From contig CM022669.1 in the NCBI GenBank assembly GCA_012295275.1, positions 18,711,091 through 18,721,090 of the forward strand: DNA of 10,000 nt, in the 5' to 3' direction. The notes beneath the pieces were generated by a model. That model was given only the letters and a program-made list of their open reading frames with translations, was not told the origin of the DNA and did no database searches. Positions within the stretch are counted from its first letter, which is position 1. Every line of letters begins with the position of its first letter. Made by a program: the position numbers and the translations under genes. This DNA is from Chrysomallon squamiferum. Lineage: Eukaryota; Mollusca; Gastropoda; Neomphalida; Peltospiridae. Below, one piece after another: positions 1 to 7,140 of the stretch.

Positions 1-29
1 TCATTCACTGAAACTAAAATTGCCATTTT

Positions 30-53
30 CACAATAATTTTATTTTTATTGTG
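30..53. repeat. Perfect 8-bp inverted repeat
   Basis: CACAATAA at 30-37 is exactly complementary to TTATTGTG at 46-53, across an 8-nt T-rich loop. It could form a small hairpin. Its AT-rich stem and the lack of context make function unlikely. Confidence 0.6.
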
Positions 54-78
54 CAGGTTATCGAATGAAAGAAAAAAA

Positions 79-99
79 AGAGAGAGAGAGAGAGAGAGA
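79..99. repeat. (AG)n microsatellite
   Basis: A pure AG dinucleotide run of about 10 units follows an A-rich stretch and leads into a short ATATAT. Confidence 0.9.
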
Positions 100-184
100 T
101 ATATACACTCCTATTTTCCAGCACATAATGGCCGGACTGGCACGAAATGTAAAACGTCACGAAGAATTACTCCCTCTGATAATC

Positions 185-230
185 GTCCGCGTTTTTAAAT
201 GCGGTTAAAAATCATCTTTTTTAATTAAAA
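185..230. other. Cluster of short palindromes
   Basis: CCGC at 187-190 and GCGG at 201-204 flank an AT core. TTTTTAA at 192-198 is complementary to TTAAAAA at 205-211. A perfect palindrome, TTTTAATTAAAA, follows at 219-230; its TTAATTAA core resembles a homeodomain-type site. Three overlapping symmetric elements in under 50 bp is mildly notable. AT richness makes chance a fair explanation. Confidence 0.35.
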
Positions 231-622
231 GAGACGCGTTTTGATTGGCTGATCTTATCACCATTCTGCCCGGTCCTGCTATAATGTTTTTTTTCTTTTT
301 TTTATTATCTCCCTCCTTGGTCTCTGGGTGGCCCGTATGACATCCGCGCATCTATGTGTCAAGGCATAAAACATATCACATTATAACAAAACTGTTTTCA
401 CTCACTGGCGAATATTAAGGGCACTCTTAAGTGCACTCAACAATGGGAAATGTATTTAATTCAGGCGGCTGAATGGAACGACAGCACGGATCGTGTTTAG
501 CTGCCAAGTTGTGACAGATTCTCAGCCGATAGATGGCGGTGTAGAAACCCCCATGGTTCTATTGGACGCGAAGGAAATGTTTAATATCTATACATGGCTT
601 ATCTATTGTACACTGTTTACCT

Positions 623-729
623 ATGGTATACACTCGACTAATTTCCCCCTTAACAACAAATACCGCCCCGGGGACCCGAGTAAACGTTCACCGTGTTGGG
701 GGACGTACAAATGATAATGATGATGATGG

Positions 730-764
<35 letters not shown>

Positions 765-937
765 GTATCGATGATGATGAATATCAAATAGAAAAAGAAG
801 ATGATGATGATGATGATGATAATGATGATTATCAAAAGGAAATTGAAGAAGATAATTTTGATGATTATTATAATGATGATGATTATTATGAAGAAGAAGA
901 AGATGATGATGACTGTGATAAGATTTGCGTAAATTGA
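623..937 (+). other. Acidic open frame over (GAT)n array, doubtful CDS
   Basis: An ATG-started frame of 104 codons. The first 30 or so codons are non-repetitive and the rest is Asp/Glu/Tyr/Asn-rich because it reads through a GAT array. Two related segments, EYQIEKED and DYQKEIEED, lie 48 bp (16 codons) apart. The frame ends at a TGA just after the array. I recognise no domain, signal peptide or clear splice context. The opposite strand is also open here as poly-His, as expected of a GAT/ATC repeat. Some real acidic tails look like this, but an artefact of the array is much more likely. Confidence 0.12.
711..915. repeat. Decayed (GAT)n/(GAA)n compound array
   Basis: A pure GAT run at 731-763 is followed by interrupted GAT blocks at 771-780, 800-829 and 859-915, with GAA-rich spacers. 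Substitutions dominate over indels, so the triplet phase holds across about 200 bp. This explains the poly-Asp, poly-His and poly-Ile open frames overlapping it. Confidence 0.92.
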
Positions 938-974
938 TGTATATTACCGTGGAGATACTAACACTGATATTATC

Positions 975-1060
975 TGTCTGTTTGTACGTCTCTCTGTCTG
1001 TTTGCGTGTCCATTCATCCATCCATTAGTCCACCCGCTGTCTGTCTGTCTGTCTGTCTGT
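975..1060. repeat. (CTGT)n array with CCAT-type interruption
   Basis: Scattered CTGT units at 975-1005 are followed by a short ATCC/CATT stretch at 1011-1025. A pure (CTGT)6 occupies 1037-1060. The Leu/Ser/Val/Cys-rich open frame over it is an artefact. Confidence 0.85.
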
Positions 1061-1179
1061 GTACCTCTCCATTGGTATGTCTGCCTGCGATGTTTATTTT
1101 GTTTTTACTTGCTAACAAAACTATTTTGTTTCTTTATTTGTTTGGTTAGCTGACATCTCAGTAAATATTAATTTTTTTT

Positions 1180-1214
1180 TATTTATTTATTTATTTATTT
1201 GTTTATTTATTTAC

Positions 1215-1249
<35 letters not shown>

Positions 1250-1290
1250 CTAACTTACTTACTTACTTAGTTACTAACATACTTACACTC
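1180..1290. repeat. (ATTT)n then (ACTT)n array
   Basis: After a T run, ATTT units fill 1180-1249 with single-base variants (GTTT, ACTT). They grade into ACTT/TTAC units at 1247-1285, as if one tetranucleotide had mutated and then expanded. Confidence 0.9.
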
Positions 1291-1300
1291 TCACTTATTT

Positions 1301-1324
1301 TATTTTATTTTGTGAAATAAAATA
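1301..1324. repeat. Perfect 10-bp inverted repeat
   Basis: TATTTTATTT at 1301-1310 and its exact complement AAATAAAATA at 1315-1324 flank the 4-nt loop TGTG. The stem is pure A/T, so a hairpin would be weak. No gene end lies nearby to suggest a terminator or a polyadenylation role. Confidence 0.6.
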
Positions 1325-1590
1325 TTTACAGTATGTTGATTTAACAACTGCTGACATTTTGTGAGAGACGGACAATATTTTAATCCGCATAATAAACTCT
1401 ACTTAAAACGACAACTGATTTATTTACAAGTAAACACAAATGTCAAACGGAAACCACTGACGTGTCAAGAAGAGGCATTTTAACAAAGTGCAATGTTTGG
1501 AATGTACTTTGTATCAGCAGATTTTCTCTTGCTGAATAATTAATACGGAAAACTGATTTAAATGATCTGAATTTGCAGTTTAACCCGGGA
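1325..1590. other. Unique AT-rich spacer
   Basis: Non-repetitive sequence between the tetranucleotide block and the CA array. I see no coding frame, RNA gene or clear motif. Confidence 0.6.
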
Positions 1591-1707
1591 CACACACACA
1601 CACACACACACATACACACACACACACACAGATAGACATATACAATTACAAATACAAATAATAATAATAATAATAAAAACAATACAAATAATAATAATAA
1701 TAAAAAC

Positions 1708-1776
<69 letters not shown>

Positions 1777-1797
1777 AAGAAGAAGAAGAAGAAGAAT
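1591..1797. repeat. Compound (CA)n-(AAT)n-(AAG)n microsatellite
   Basis: (CA)n at 1591-1630 has a single T interruption. AAT units at about 1658-1747 are broken twice by AAAAACAATAC-like spacers, giving a short internal duplication. A pure AAG run follows at 1747-1796. The AAG run is an all-purine strand able to form triplex-type structures in principle. The poly-Ile, poly-Ser and poly-Leu frames on the minus strand come from this array. Confidence 0.93.
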
Positions 1798-1897
1798 ATA
1801 ATGGAACAAAATTAAGTAGAAGTAATAATAAAGAAATAATTAAATAAATATTTAAACAAACAAACACACAGACAGAGGGAGAAATATAGAAACAAAA

Positions 1898-1945
1898 ATA
1901 AAACAAACAAACAAACGAACAAACGAACAAACAAGTAAATAAATA
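1898..1945. repeat. (CAAA)n array with CGAA variants
   Basis: AAAC/CAAA units with two CGAA variants grade into AAAT units. The block is preceded by a short ACAC/GACAGA stretch from 1861. Confidence 0.85.
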
Positions 1946-2467
1946 CATAGCTAGGTTTCACACTGTGGCAGTCAGATTTAGTAAACAGTTAAATTTGTAG
2001 AAAATAACAGCGTGGAAATAGTAACATAGTTGTTAAAAACAAAACTCACGCATGAAGAGTTCCATGATCAGTCCTTCTTCGGGACTCATTCCGAAGTTTA
2101 CTGTGAAATTTAATAGTTTATCGAAATTAACCGTTTATTCTTTGCAGTTTTTGGGAAGGTATATATATATAAAATATATCTTGCTGACTGATAGGAATAA
2201 CCCCTGGAGAGACAGCATGGGTTTTTTCTTCTGTCTTATTATCAGAAGGTTTGTGGGGTTTTTCGAAATATAAACTTTTCTTGGAAGGAGTTATCAAGTT
2301 TACCAGTTTGTATAAGAGGAAATTTATAATATAGTTATGTGTATAAAAATAAAAATCTACTTGCGAAAGAGGAAGGCTATAATTTCGTGTCTTGTTTCCA
2401 GCTTCCGTTCAGAAAATATCCATGAAAAGAAAATCCTTAACAAATTATTATAAACTTGATAAATTGG
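1946..2467. other. Unique AT-rich spacer, no supported gene
   Basis: Contains a short (AT)5 at 2161-2170 and otherwise unique sequence. The open frame at 2052-2273 has an ATG but no domain and only 73 codons, and I do not support it. A weak match to the 148-bp dispersed element lies at 1974-2010 and is treated in the findings. Confidence 0.55.
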
Positions 2468-2539
2468 TTTTTTTTTTTTTTTTAATTTATTTATTTATTT
2501 GTTTATTTATTTATTTATTTATTTATTATGATTATGATT

Positions 2540-2584
<45 letters not shown>

Positions 2585-2588
2585 TTTT
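2468..2588. repeat. T16 then (ATTT)n then (ATT)n array
   Basis: A 16-base T run at 2468-2483 leads into ATTT units at 2485-2527, a short TATGATTATGA interruption, and ATT units at about 2548-2583. The homopolymer-to-tetranucleotide-to-trinucleotide order suggests stepwise growth of new arrays from a T-rich seed. The Tyr/Ile/Leu-rich frame here is an artefact. Confidence 0.92.
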
Positions 2589-2662
2589 TTACGAAATAGA
2601 AACGTTTGGAGAAAACAGATATTTAAATTGAATTATAATTAAAAAAATATTTCTCAAAAAGG

Positions 2663-2675
2663 AAAAAAAAAAAAA
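2663..2675. repeat. A13 homopolymer
   Basis: A run of 13 A in an A-rich spacer between the (ATT)n and (AAT)n arrays. No upstream element is visible that would make it a retroposon tail. Confidence 0.85.
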
Positions 2676-2699
2676 GGATATTAAAACAGTATCTCTCCA

Positions 2700-2719
2700 A
2701 AATAATAGTAATAATAATT

Positions 2720-2782
<63 letters not shown>

Positions 2783-2783
2783 T

Positions 2784-2820
<37 letters not shown>

Positions 2821-2824
2821 CAGA
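2700..2824. repeat. (AAT)n then (GATA)n compound array
   Basis: Interrupted AAT units from 2700 become a pure AAT run at about 2722-2780, followed directly by (TAGA)9 at 2785-2820. The AAT run is complementary to the (ATT)n arrays on both sides, at 2548-2583 and 2883-2942. Confidence 0.93.
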
Positions 2825-2881
2825 TACATAGACAGATCAAAGGCGGTTTGATTAAATTGCCTGTAGTATTTTAAACTGAAA

Positions 2882-2882
<1 letters not shown>

Positions 2883-2942
<60 letters not shown>

Positions 2943-2967
2943 TCTATCATCATCATTATTATCATTT
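2883..2967. repeat. (ATT)20 array with TCA-containing edge
   Basis: A pure ATT run of about 20 units at 2883-2942 is followed by TCATCATCATTATTATCATT. It lies about 100 bp from the opposite-orientation AAT array. Confidence 0.93.
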
Positions 2968-3392
2968 GTGTTATATTTCTTGTCTAAGAACGAAACAAAT
3001 TTTACTTGACACTGAACTGAAGTATCACAGATCGTTTGTCAAAATTGATTCTTAAGCTGGTATTAAATAATCACTTTTTGTCTTTATCTCTCACTTCCCC
3101 AGTAAAAATTCAACTGGTGCCAGTGCCATGTCAGCTCTTTCACTGACGATCAAAGGTTTTACTTCTTCAAGTTGTGATATTATGTTTTCAAGTGCGGTGT
3201 CATAACCGTGATCGGAAAGATTACTTTCTCTCTCTCTCTCTCTGACACGGGTCATTTTTACAAGTTAATTGATTTTAATCAAGTTGAAATTCAATGGCGT
3301 CGCTCTTAGTTTTTGACAAGTGTGAAATATTATTTAATATCGTAGGAAGAATCTCCATCTATCCTTGACGGCAAGAACTTCATTAGGCAATA
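2968..3392. other. Unique spacer with short (TC)n
   Basis: Mostly non-repetitive sequence with a short (TC) run at 3227-3243. No frame of useful length and no RNA gene are apparent. Confidence 0.6.
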
Positions 3393-3456
3393 TCTTTTCT
3401 TTCCTTTTTAATTTCTGTTTCTTTTCTTTTCTTTCTTCTTTTTCTTTTTTTTTTTC
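3393..3456. repeat. Pyrimidine-rich C/T tract
   Basis: About 60 bases that are almost all T and C, made of TTTTC/TTTC units and ending in T11. Such polypurine-polypyrimidine tracts can adopt triplex structure. It also explains the Lys-rich minus-strand frame that reads through it. Confidence 0.8.
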
Positions 3457-3960
3457 AAAAATCCAGACGAAGAATTAAACGACATTTCTTTCTTTTCTCT
3501 CCGACTTTCAGAAAGAGAGAAGCCATCATCCCGCTGCGCCTCTTGAAGTCTCGTTCTTTCTTGTGCGCTTCCGACAAGTAACGGAATTTCAGACATGATA
3601 CTGGTAATTTCGCTCGCATTGTGCTGGACTGTCGCCGAGCACAGAGAAAAACGTCAAATGGAATATTTTGCACGGTGACATATTTTTTTAATCTTTGCTG
3701 GCATGTGATGAATTTCTGAAACGTCCACTTGAAACGAGACTTCCCCGCAGCGATCGGACGCCATCTTTGTCATGCGCGATATTCAGAGGTGACAGATTCT
3801 CGATCAGCGAGGCCGAGTCAAAAAGAGAGACAAGAAAAGATGAAGTTCGCACAAAAGCACTTTAATTGTTCCCGCGATACTTGCTTAATTATCTTATACT
3901 TGAAGGATAATCTTGACAACTGGTAAAGTATTTTGAAGGGCCGGTGACAAGAAAAATAAA
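3457..3960. other. Unique, relatively CpG-containing sequence, no supported gene
   Basis: This is one of the less AT-rich parts of the window and carries many CpG dinucleotides (for example around 3530-3540, 3610-3640 and 3745-3820). Short frames exist on both strands: 3455-3673 minus with 72 codons, and 3729-3926 plus with 65 codons from a TTG start. Neither has a domain or a convincing start. It could hold an exon or a regulatory element of a nearby gene, but the sequence does not show one. Confidence 0.5.
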
Positions 3961-4320
3961 AAAAGGGTGTAAAAAAAAAATATATATATATATAACAAAT
4001 TCCATAAGGTGAGGTGGTGGAAATGTGGTGGGTTTTGTATTGTATTAAGAAGGAATTTTCTTTTTCGTTTTGGGGTGTTTTTTGTGAATAGGCGGGTGGA
4101 GGTGAAAAGAGTATATGAGAAAGTGTGGTGTTAGAAGTGAGAATTGGTGGGTTTCTACATTATTTGAAAAGATGATTTAGAGAAAGAAAAAAAAAAGGGT
4201 AGGTTTTGGGAGTATTAATAAATATGTGTTTGTGTGTGTGTGTGTGTGTGCGTGTGTGTGTAAGGATGTATGTGTACGTGTGTATGTGTGTGTATATCAA
4301 ATATTGGAGAAGAAGGAAGA
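3961..4320 (+). other. Strongly G-over-C skewed stretch
   Basis: By hand count these 360 bases have about 111 G and about 11 C on the plus strand. The skew is not explained by the GT array at 4225-4295 alone: rows 4021-4200 have about 56 G and 5 C. Closely spaced GG runs at 4008-4020 and 4091-4102 could support two-tier G-quadruplexes. No gene is visible. Confidence 0.75.
4225..4295. repeat. (TG)n microsatellite, interrupted
   Basis: TG units at 4225-4260 contain one C substitution. They continue in degenerate form (TGTACGTG, TGTATG) to 4295. The poly-Thr/His minus-strand frame across it is an artefact. Confidence 0.9.
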
Positions 4321-4340
4321 GAAGATAATTTTAAATTATT

Positions 4341-4404
4341 CATCGTTATCGTCATTGTCGTCATCATCATTATCTTAGTTATCGTCATCATCATCATCAT
4401 TATT
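4341..4404. repeat. Degenerate (TCA)n/(TCG)n array
   Basis: Units of ATC, GTC and ATT alternate, with a purer TCA run at 4385-4400. The Met/Thr-rich minus frame and Ile/Val-rich plus frame are products of this array. Confidence 0.85.
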
Positions 4405-4473
4405 TTAAAATCGGTTACTTGCTTTATCTTAATTTGCAAACATTGCATTCCTAAACGATACATTAAGATCATG

Positions 4474-4660
4474 AATGACTCGACGCGTTGCTGTTCAGTG
4501 AAACCATGAAGGAGTCAACTAACGAATTAGCTTTGTAAATGAATGAATGAATGAATATATTATTCAGTGATTCGAGGATAATGAATTACTGGTTTTATAA
4601 AATTAATGAATCCTATCAATGAGCGCATTGTTATTCAGTGAGGTAACGAATGAATTAATT
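4474..4660. repeat. Degenerate tandem repeat of about 70 bp, AATGA-rich
   Basis: The octamer TTCAGTGA recurs at 4494-4501, 4563-4570 and 4634-4641, spaced 69 and 71 bp. The first and third copies are preceded by related sequence: GCGTTGCTG at 4485-4493 and GCATTGTTA at 4625-4633, giving 14 of 17 matches through the octamer. AATGA and AACGA words fill the spacers. A purer (AATG)n lies at 4538-4556. Confidence 0.6.
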
Positions 4661-4683
4661 AACGAGCTAACGAAGAAATATGT

Positions 4684-4735
4684 AAAAAAAAAAAAAAAAT
4701 AAATAAATTAATAAATAGAACGATTTATTTATTTT
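4684..4735. repeat. A16, (AAAT)n and complementary (ATTT)n with 13-bp hairpin
   Basis: A16 at 4684-4699 runs into AAAT units. AAAATAAATAAAT at 4696-4708 is exactly complementary to ATTTATTTATTTT at 4723-4735 across a 14-nt loop. ATTT-type sequence continues to about 4760. The stem is all A/T. Confidence 0.8.
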
Positions 4736-4764
4736 GTTTATTTATTATTTAATTATTTAATTTA

Positions 4765-4802
4765 TATTATTATTATTAGTGCGGTTGTTGTTATTGTTAT
4801 TG

Positions 4803-4851
<49 letters not shown>
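4765..4851. repeat. (ATT)n-(GTT)n-(ATT)n array
   Basis: A short ATT run at 4765-4779 is followed by GTT units at 4783-4800 and a pure ATT run of 16 units at 4804-4851. Confidence 0.92.
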
Positions 4852-5152
4852 CACGGTTAGTATATATTAACAAAGTTTCAACAAAATTTTGAATTCGATA
4901 AAAAACTAAAATAAATACATCATATTTATTAAAATAATAAAAAAAAACTCAAAAAAAAAAAAAAAAAATGTAAAAAAATAAATAAATAAATAAACGGAAT
5001 AAACATTTCACTGCGCAATCTCTCAAACAAACCAAAAATATCTACCATCACCACCAACAATAATAATGAAAAAACAAAAAAAAAAACACGTCAACAACTA
5101 TAAAACGATATTAAACAAAACAGCAGAAACTCGTACAGTGAAATGTATCTCT
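4852..5152. other. A-rich spacer with A18 and (AAAT)n
   Basis: Contains A18 at 4951-4968, AAAT units at 4973-4994, a short ACC/ACA-rich patch near 5042-5060 and further A runs near 5069-5086. No coding frame or RNA gene is visible. Confidence 0.7.
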
Positions 5153-5300
5153 GGAGATTTCTAAACAGTTTATAAATTGTGGACAAGCCAGTATAAGCTC
5201 TACGGAGAGTGTGAAGATGGTGTAAAGCTCTAATTAGAACGGGCTAAAAGGTGTGGAACAACGAAAACCTAATTAAATCTTCTAAATAATTCACAGTCGC
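5153..5300 (+). repeat. 148-bp dispersed element, copy 1
   Basis: Aligns without gaps to 6993-7140 at an offset of 1840 bp. By hand count 97 of 148 positions are identical. The first 40 bp are best kept (35 of 40), including GGAGATTT and AAATTGT. The last 30 bp are also conserved (23 of 30), including TAAATAATTCA, while the middle is diverged. Mismatches fall 17/16/18 across the three codon phases, which argues against coding constraint. No poly-A tail, terminal inverted repeat or target-site duplication is obvious, so the class of element is unknown. Confidence 0.75.
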
Positions 5301-5403
5301 ACTGGGAGGACAAAACCAGACAATTGTATTCTCCAAATAGTCGTCTGTTCAAGATCTTGTCAACGCCTGTGTGTTGTGCGTGGGCCTATTTTTTTGTTGC
5401 TCT

Positions 5404-5622
5404 TATTATTATAATAATAATTATTATTATTATTATTAAATTTATTATTATTGTTGTTGTTGTTGTTGTTGTTGTTGTTATTATCATCATCATCATCATC
5501 ATTATTGTTATTATCATTATCATTATCATTATTATTATTTTTATTATTATTATTATTAAATTTATTTTTATTGTTGTTGTTATTGTTATTATTATCATCA
5601 TCATCATCATCATTATTATTAG

Positions 5623-5656
<34 letters not shown>

Positions 5657-5890
5657 GTTGTTGTTGTTGATGTCATCATTGTTATTATTAGTATTGTTGT
5701 TGTTATTGTTGTTGTTATTATTTTTATTAATATTATCATCAGTATCATTATCATTATTATTATTATTAGTATTGTTATTATTATTATTATTATTGTTGTT
5801 GTTATTACTGTGATTGTTTTTTTATTATTATTATTATTATGATTATTATTATTGTGTTGTTGGTGTTCTTGTTATTGCTTATAAAATTGA

Positions 5891-5941
<51 letters not shown>

Positions 5942-6003
5942 TGTTGTTATTTTTACTGTTGTTGCTGTTATTGTTATCACTGTTGTTGTTAACAGTTATT
6001 ATT
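5404..6003. repeat. 600-bp ATT/GTT/TCA compound array with higher-order repeats
   Basis: Built almost wholly from ATT, GTT and TCA triplets. Segment 5421-5460 recurs at 5541-5580 (offset 120) with only one or two changes, including the AAATTTATT interruption. After it, a GTT run, a TCATCA run and TTATCATTATCA follow in the same order in both copies. The GTT-then-TCA order recurs in weaker form near 5655-5680 and 5693-5755. A pure TTA run of 17 units lies at 5890-5940. The poly-Ile/Val, poly-Leu/Ser and poly-Met/Ile/Thr frames here are artefacts of stop-free triplets. Confidence 0.93.
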
Positions 6004-6400
6004 AGCTATCAAGATTCTTTCTTTAAATTCTGAAAACTCGTTTTTTTTTCTCTCTCCGCCTCTGTAACAATCGTCTCGTTTTGTCCTTGTGTTGAACTGA
6101 ATATTAAACAAGCGAAAGCTGTCCGCCCTGCCGTGTTTTCAACGACTCTCTACCGGCGACGGTAATAAGATGTTAAGTACTTGAAAATGACAAAAAAAAT
6201 GACAAAAATACACGAACATCCTACATAAATCACAGTTCATACACACGCTGTCAAGTGTGTGTTATCAGAAGCGGAGAACGCTAACTGTACGATGAAGAGA
6301 GTGTGTATTACTTGGAAATCGTAGGAGTTGAAATGTAATAAACCTTCTTTGGTGTACAAAAAGTAAATTCCCGTTCCAATAGGGGTTCGGCTGTATTGTC
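6004..6400. other. Unique spacer, no supported gene
   Basis: Non-repetitive sequence with moderate GC around 6120-6165. It has a small local duplication of AAAATGAC at 6184-6201 and a 6-bp inverted repeat, ACACAC/GTGTGT, near 6241-6260. No frame, RNA gene or motif is supported. Confidence 0.6.
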
Positions 6401-6427
6401 TTTTTTTTTTTTTTTTTTTTTTTTTTT
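6401..6427. repeat. T27 homopolymer
   Basis: An uninterrupted run of 27 T, the longest homopolymer in the window. It could be the A-tail of a minus-strand retroposon lying to its right, but I find no matching target-site duplication or internal promoter boxes there. Confidence 0.9.
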
Positions 6428-6696
6428 CTTTTGATTTTGGTGTGTATTATGAATGATTTTTAACTATATTTGTTATTGTATAGAAGTTTTGGTAAAAGGG
6501 GTGTTCGCTTTAGAGGTAAAAATGAAAGTATTTTTTGTATCAGTAAATATATGTGGTAAGTAATAAAGAATAAGCATACAAATAAATATATAAGTAGATA
6601 AATATACAAACAAACAAACAAACAAAAACATTTACTGAAATAAATAAAAGAAATATTCATCATAACCATAACATCCCTTGATTTCTTTTTCCTTTT
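6428..6696. other. AT-rich spacer with (CAAA)n
   Basis: Unique AT-rich sequence with CAAA units at 6606-6628 and scattered AAAT units at 6579-6605 and 6640-6650. The minus-strand frame at 6460-6669 is a low-complexity product of these units. Confidence 0.7.
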
Positions 6697-6697
6697 C

Positions 6698-6736
<39 letters not shown>

Positions 6737-6743
6737 TCATCAC

Positions 6744-6807
<64 letters not shown>

Positions 6808-6870
6808 TTATCATCATCATCATTATTATTTATTTATTTATTTATTTATCTGTCTATCTATTTATTTATT
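6697..6870. repeat. (TTTA)n-(ATT)n-(TCA)n-(TTTA)n compound array
   Basis: TTTA units at 6697-6737 are followed by TCATCACC, a pure ATT run of about 21 units (6745-6809), a TCATCATCATCATT stretch (6810-6823) and again TTTA units (6826-6870) with one CTGTCTA interruption. The order is nearly symmetric around the ATT core. The Tyr/Ile/Phe-rich frame across it is an artefact. Confidence 0.92.
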
Positions 6871-6992
6871 TATTATATATTATATTTTATTTTTTTAAAT
6901 TTATTTTTACGAGAACCCGATTACGAAACAAAAACAAAGAAAATTATTAGTGATACGTCTGAAAATACAAACAATCAAGTAAGCGGTTCCCA
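6871..6992. other. AT-rich spacer
   Basis: TATATTATATTTTATTTTTT at the left edge gives way to unique sequence leading into the 148-bp element. No gene features are seen. Confidence 0.6.
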
Positions 6993-7140
6993 GGAGATTT
7001 GAAAACAGTTTGTAAATTGTGAAGAAGCCAGTGCGAGGATGATAAACGCCGTGGAGGTGTTGCCAAACAGTAATTACAATTTGCAAGAAGGTGAGGAGAC
7101 GCTGCAATTGAATTAGGTGTTGTAAATAATTCATAAACGC
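6993..7140 (+). repeat. 148-bp dispersed element, copy 2
   Basis: Ungapped partner of 5153-5300, in the same orientation, about 65% identical by hand count. A minus-strand frame of 75 codons (6907-7134) overlaps this copy. The equivalent frame in the other copy has a stop where CTA stands at 5244-5246, so the frame is not conserved. Both copies sit 100-160 bp upstream of a large triplet array. Confidence 0.75.

Larger units (their letters stand above)
1..709. other. Unique AT-rich sequence, no supported gene
   Basis: This stretch is mostly non-repetitive. It has a short (AG)n run at 79-99, AT-rich palindromes around 185-230, and an inverted CCAAT-like ATTGG at 244-248. A TATAAT-like string lies near 280-285. 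These motifs are short enough to arise by chance, so no promoter is called. The open frame at 493-714 begins with GTG, has no recognisable domain and is not supported as a gene. At 38-56 a T-rich tract ends in CAG followed by GT, which resembles a splice acceptor, but nothing after it looks like an exon. Confidence 0.6.

Noticed and set aside
493-714. 73-codon plus-strand frame before the GAT array
   Set aside because: It opens on GTG, is short and has no domain. It ends at the array edge.
621-1013. 130-codon minus-strand His-rich frame
   Set aside because: Its His runs are the complement of the GAT array. It resembles a metal-binding protein only by composition.
5324-6033. Long open frames giving poly-Ile/Val, poly-Leu/Ser and poly-Ile/Met/Thr products
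   Set aside because: ATT, GTT and TCA triplets give stop-free reading in several frames on both strands at once. No domain or non-repeat portion supports a protein.
6371-6427. GGGGTTCGG at 6382-6390 followed by T27, resembling a tRNA-type B box near a homopolymer tail
   Set aside because: The B-box match is incomplete and no A box lies at the right distance upstream. No target-site duplication was found.
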